DNA of 64,000 bases from Macrolepiota albuminosa. Its lineage: Eukaryota; Basidiomycota; Agaricomycetes; Agaricales; Agaricaceae. Location of the stretch: contig JAMWFC010000088.1 of NCBI GenBank assembly GCA_027475525.1, positions 384,757-448,756 of the forward strand. The letters are read 5' to 3'. Every line of letters begins with the position of its first letter. The stretch's first letter is position 1. The translations under genes were made by a program, and so were the position numbers. This document shows positions 63,298 through 64,000 of this stretch, in pieces. The notes under the pieces are model-generated. The model searched no databases. It was not told the DNA's origin and was given only the letters and a program-made list of their open reading frames with translations.

Positions 63298-64000
63298 TCC
63301 AGGCGTTAATAACTTATTTCTTTACTATTACACGATTCGTCCTCAACTATAGACTAGACATCTGATAACCTTTGCGATCCGATTTTTCTCTCGTTCAAGT
63401 CTATATCTTAGGAGTATATCTTAGTAATTCCAATTGTTTGACAGAATGCTAGATAAAGATGGGTGACGAATCCGAATAATCCAGTCGCTTCAACTGAAAT
63501 TACTGAGTCTTCCCACTCGCTACCCTTCGTGTAACAATGACTGCCGATCACCAATTGCTTTCTCAGACAAAAGTTTCTACCTCCAAGGTTCGAAGTCCTG
63601 TATGATATGGATCATAGGCTGAACTTGAATATCTTGGAGTTCTGGCTACTTTGTTAAGGTTTGATAATGGAAACTTGACATCGAAGGAGAGTCTGCCGCC
63701 AACAGAGGAGCTTTTATGCCTATATCCAAAACAAAATTGGATGCACAAAGCAGCGACTCTTATCTACGACGAAAGCCATTCAGACTTGGAGTTCCTTCGA
63801 GAGATCCTTACCGCCGTCTTTGAATGACGTCGTTGCATGCATTGACAGTTTGAAGAATGCCTCTCATTAGACTCATGGCGAAAGAATTTGGACTGGATCA
63901 GAAGCGTATCCCATGTGTACTCCCACTAGCACAAGGTTGAATTTCCCCAAGCTTGTGGAGAAACATACCTGTCAGCAATCCACCATGGACAATGATTTCT
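63298..64000. other. 3' flank, no supported gene
   Basis: Short frames only on either strand (longest 61 codons). A gene running off the window end cannot be excluded. Confidence 0.4.

Overview
The window looks like a repeat-rich stretch of a filamentous basidiomycete (probably agaricomycete) nuclear genome. The reasons are short introns of about 45-60 nt with GTRNGT-type donors, a GMC oxidoreductase next to a HAD phosphatase, a glycine-rich cell-surface protein, and a retroelement fauna of Ty3/Gypsy with chromodomain, DIRS-type tyrosine-recombinase elements, Copia, LINE and solo LTRs. Only three loci look like host genes: a decayed GMC oxidoreductase (25651-28123, minus), an intact seven-intron HAD phosphatase (28678-29839, plus) and a glycine-rich, apparently GPI-anchored protein (62291-63297, plus). 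Almost everything else is transposon.

Layout. 1-3706: DIRS-type element A (minus, cut by the window edge; gag and RT/RNase H with nonsense codons). 4261-7830: old Copia fragment (minus) carrying a solo Gypsy LTR at 6734-7496 with target duplication CAGGC. 8032-13430: a patchwork of a Gypsy gag fragment, an LTR-B copy, a LINE fragment, a dispersed repeat and a DIRS-type gag. 13825-25444: an LTR-B solo element split by the full-length 11.1 kb Gypsy-1 (14118-25234, target duplication CAGTC). 25651-29839: host genes. 30989-36191: DIRS-type element B (plus), with gag, RT/RNase H and tyrosine recombinase. 36638-55564: three nested layers, in which an LTR-B solo element is split by a LINE (minus), whose ORF1 is split by the 12.2 kb Gypsy-2 (42237-54395, minus, target duplication GTTGT). 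55565-60630: LTR-B relics, solo LTRs and AT-rich unassigned DNA. 60631-61324: a 0.7 kb TRIM-like element whose 204-bp terminal repeats contain a tRNA-like structure without an anticodon arm. 62291 onward: the glycine-rich gene.

A dominant non-biological signal runs through the window. I found 22 tandem direct duplications whose period is exactly 77 bp, in unrelated sequence contexts. Several break reading frames that become continuous if one copy is ignored. This is what a k=77 assembler leaves when contigs sharing a 77-mer are placed end to end without collapsing the overlap. Element lengths and frames quoted here include these extra 77 bp unless stated.

Points of biological interest are the TRIM with its tRNA-like module, a tandem pair of retropepsin domains in Gypsy-1 pol, an antisense accessory ORF between pol and the 3' LTR of Gypsy-1, a long unrecognised sense ORF in the env position of Gypsy-2, heavily overlapping frames in DIRS-B, and a strong bias of nonsense codons towards CGA to TGA, which suggests decay of methylated CpG.
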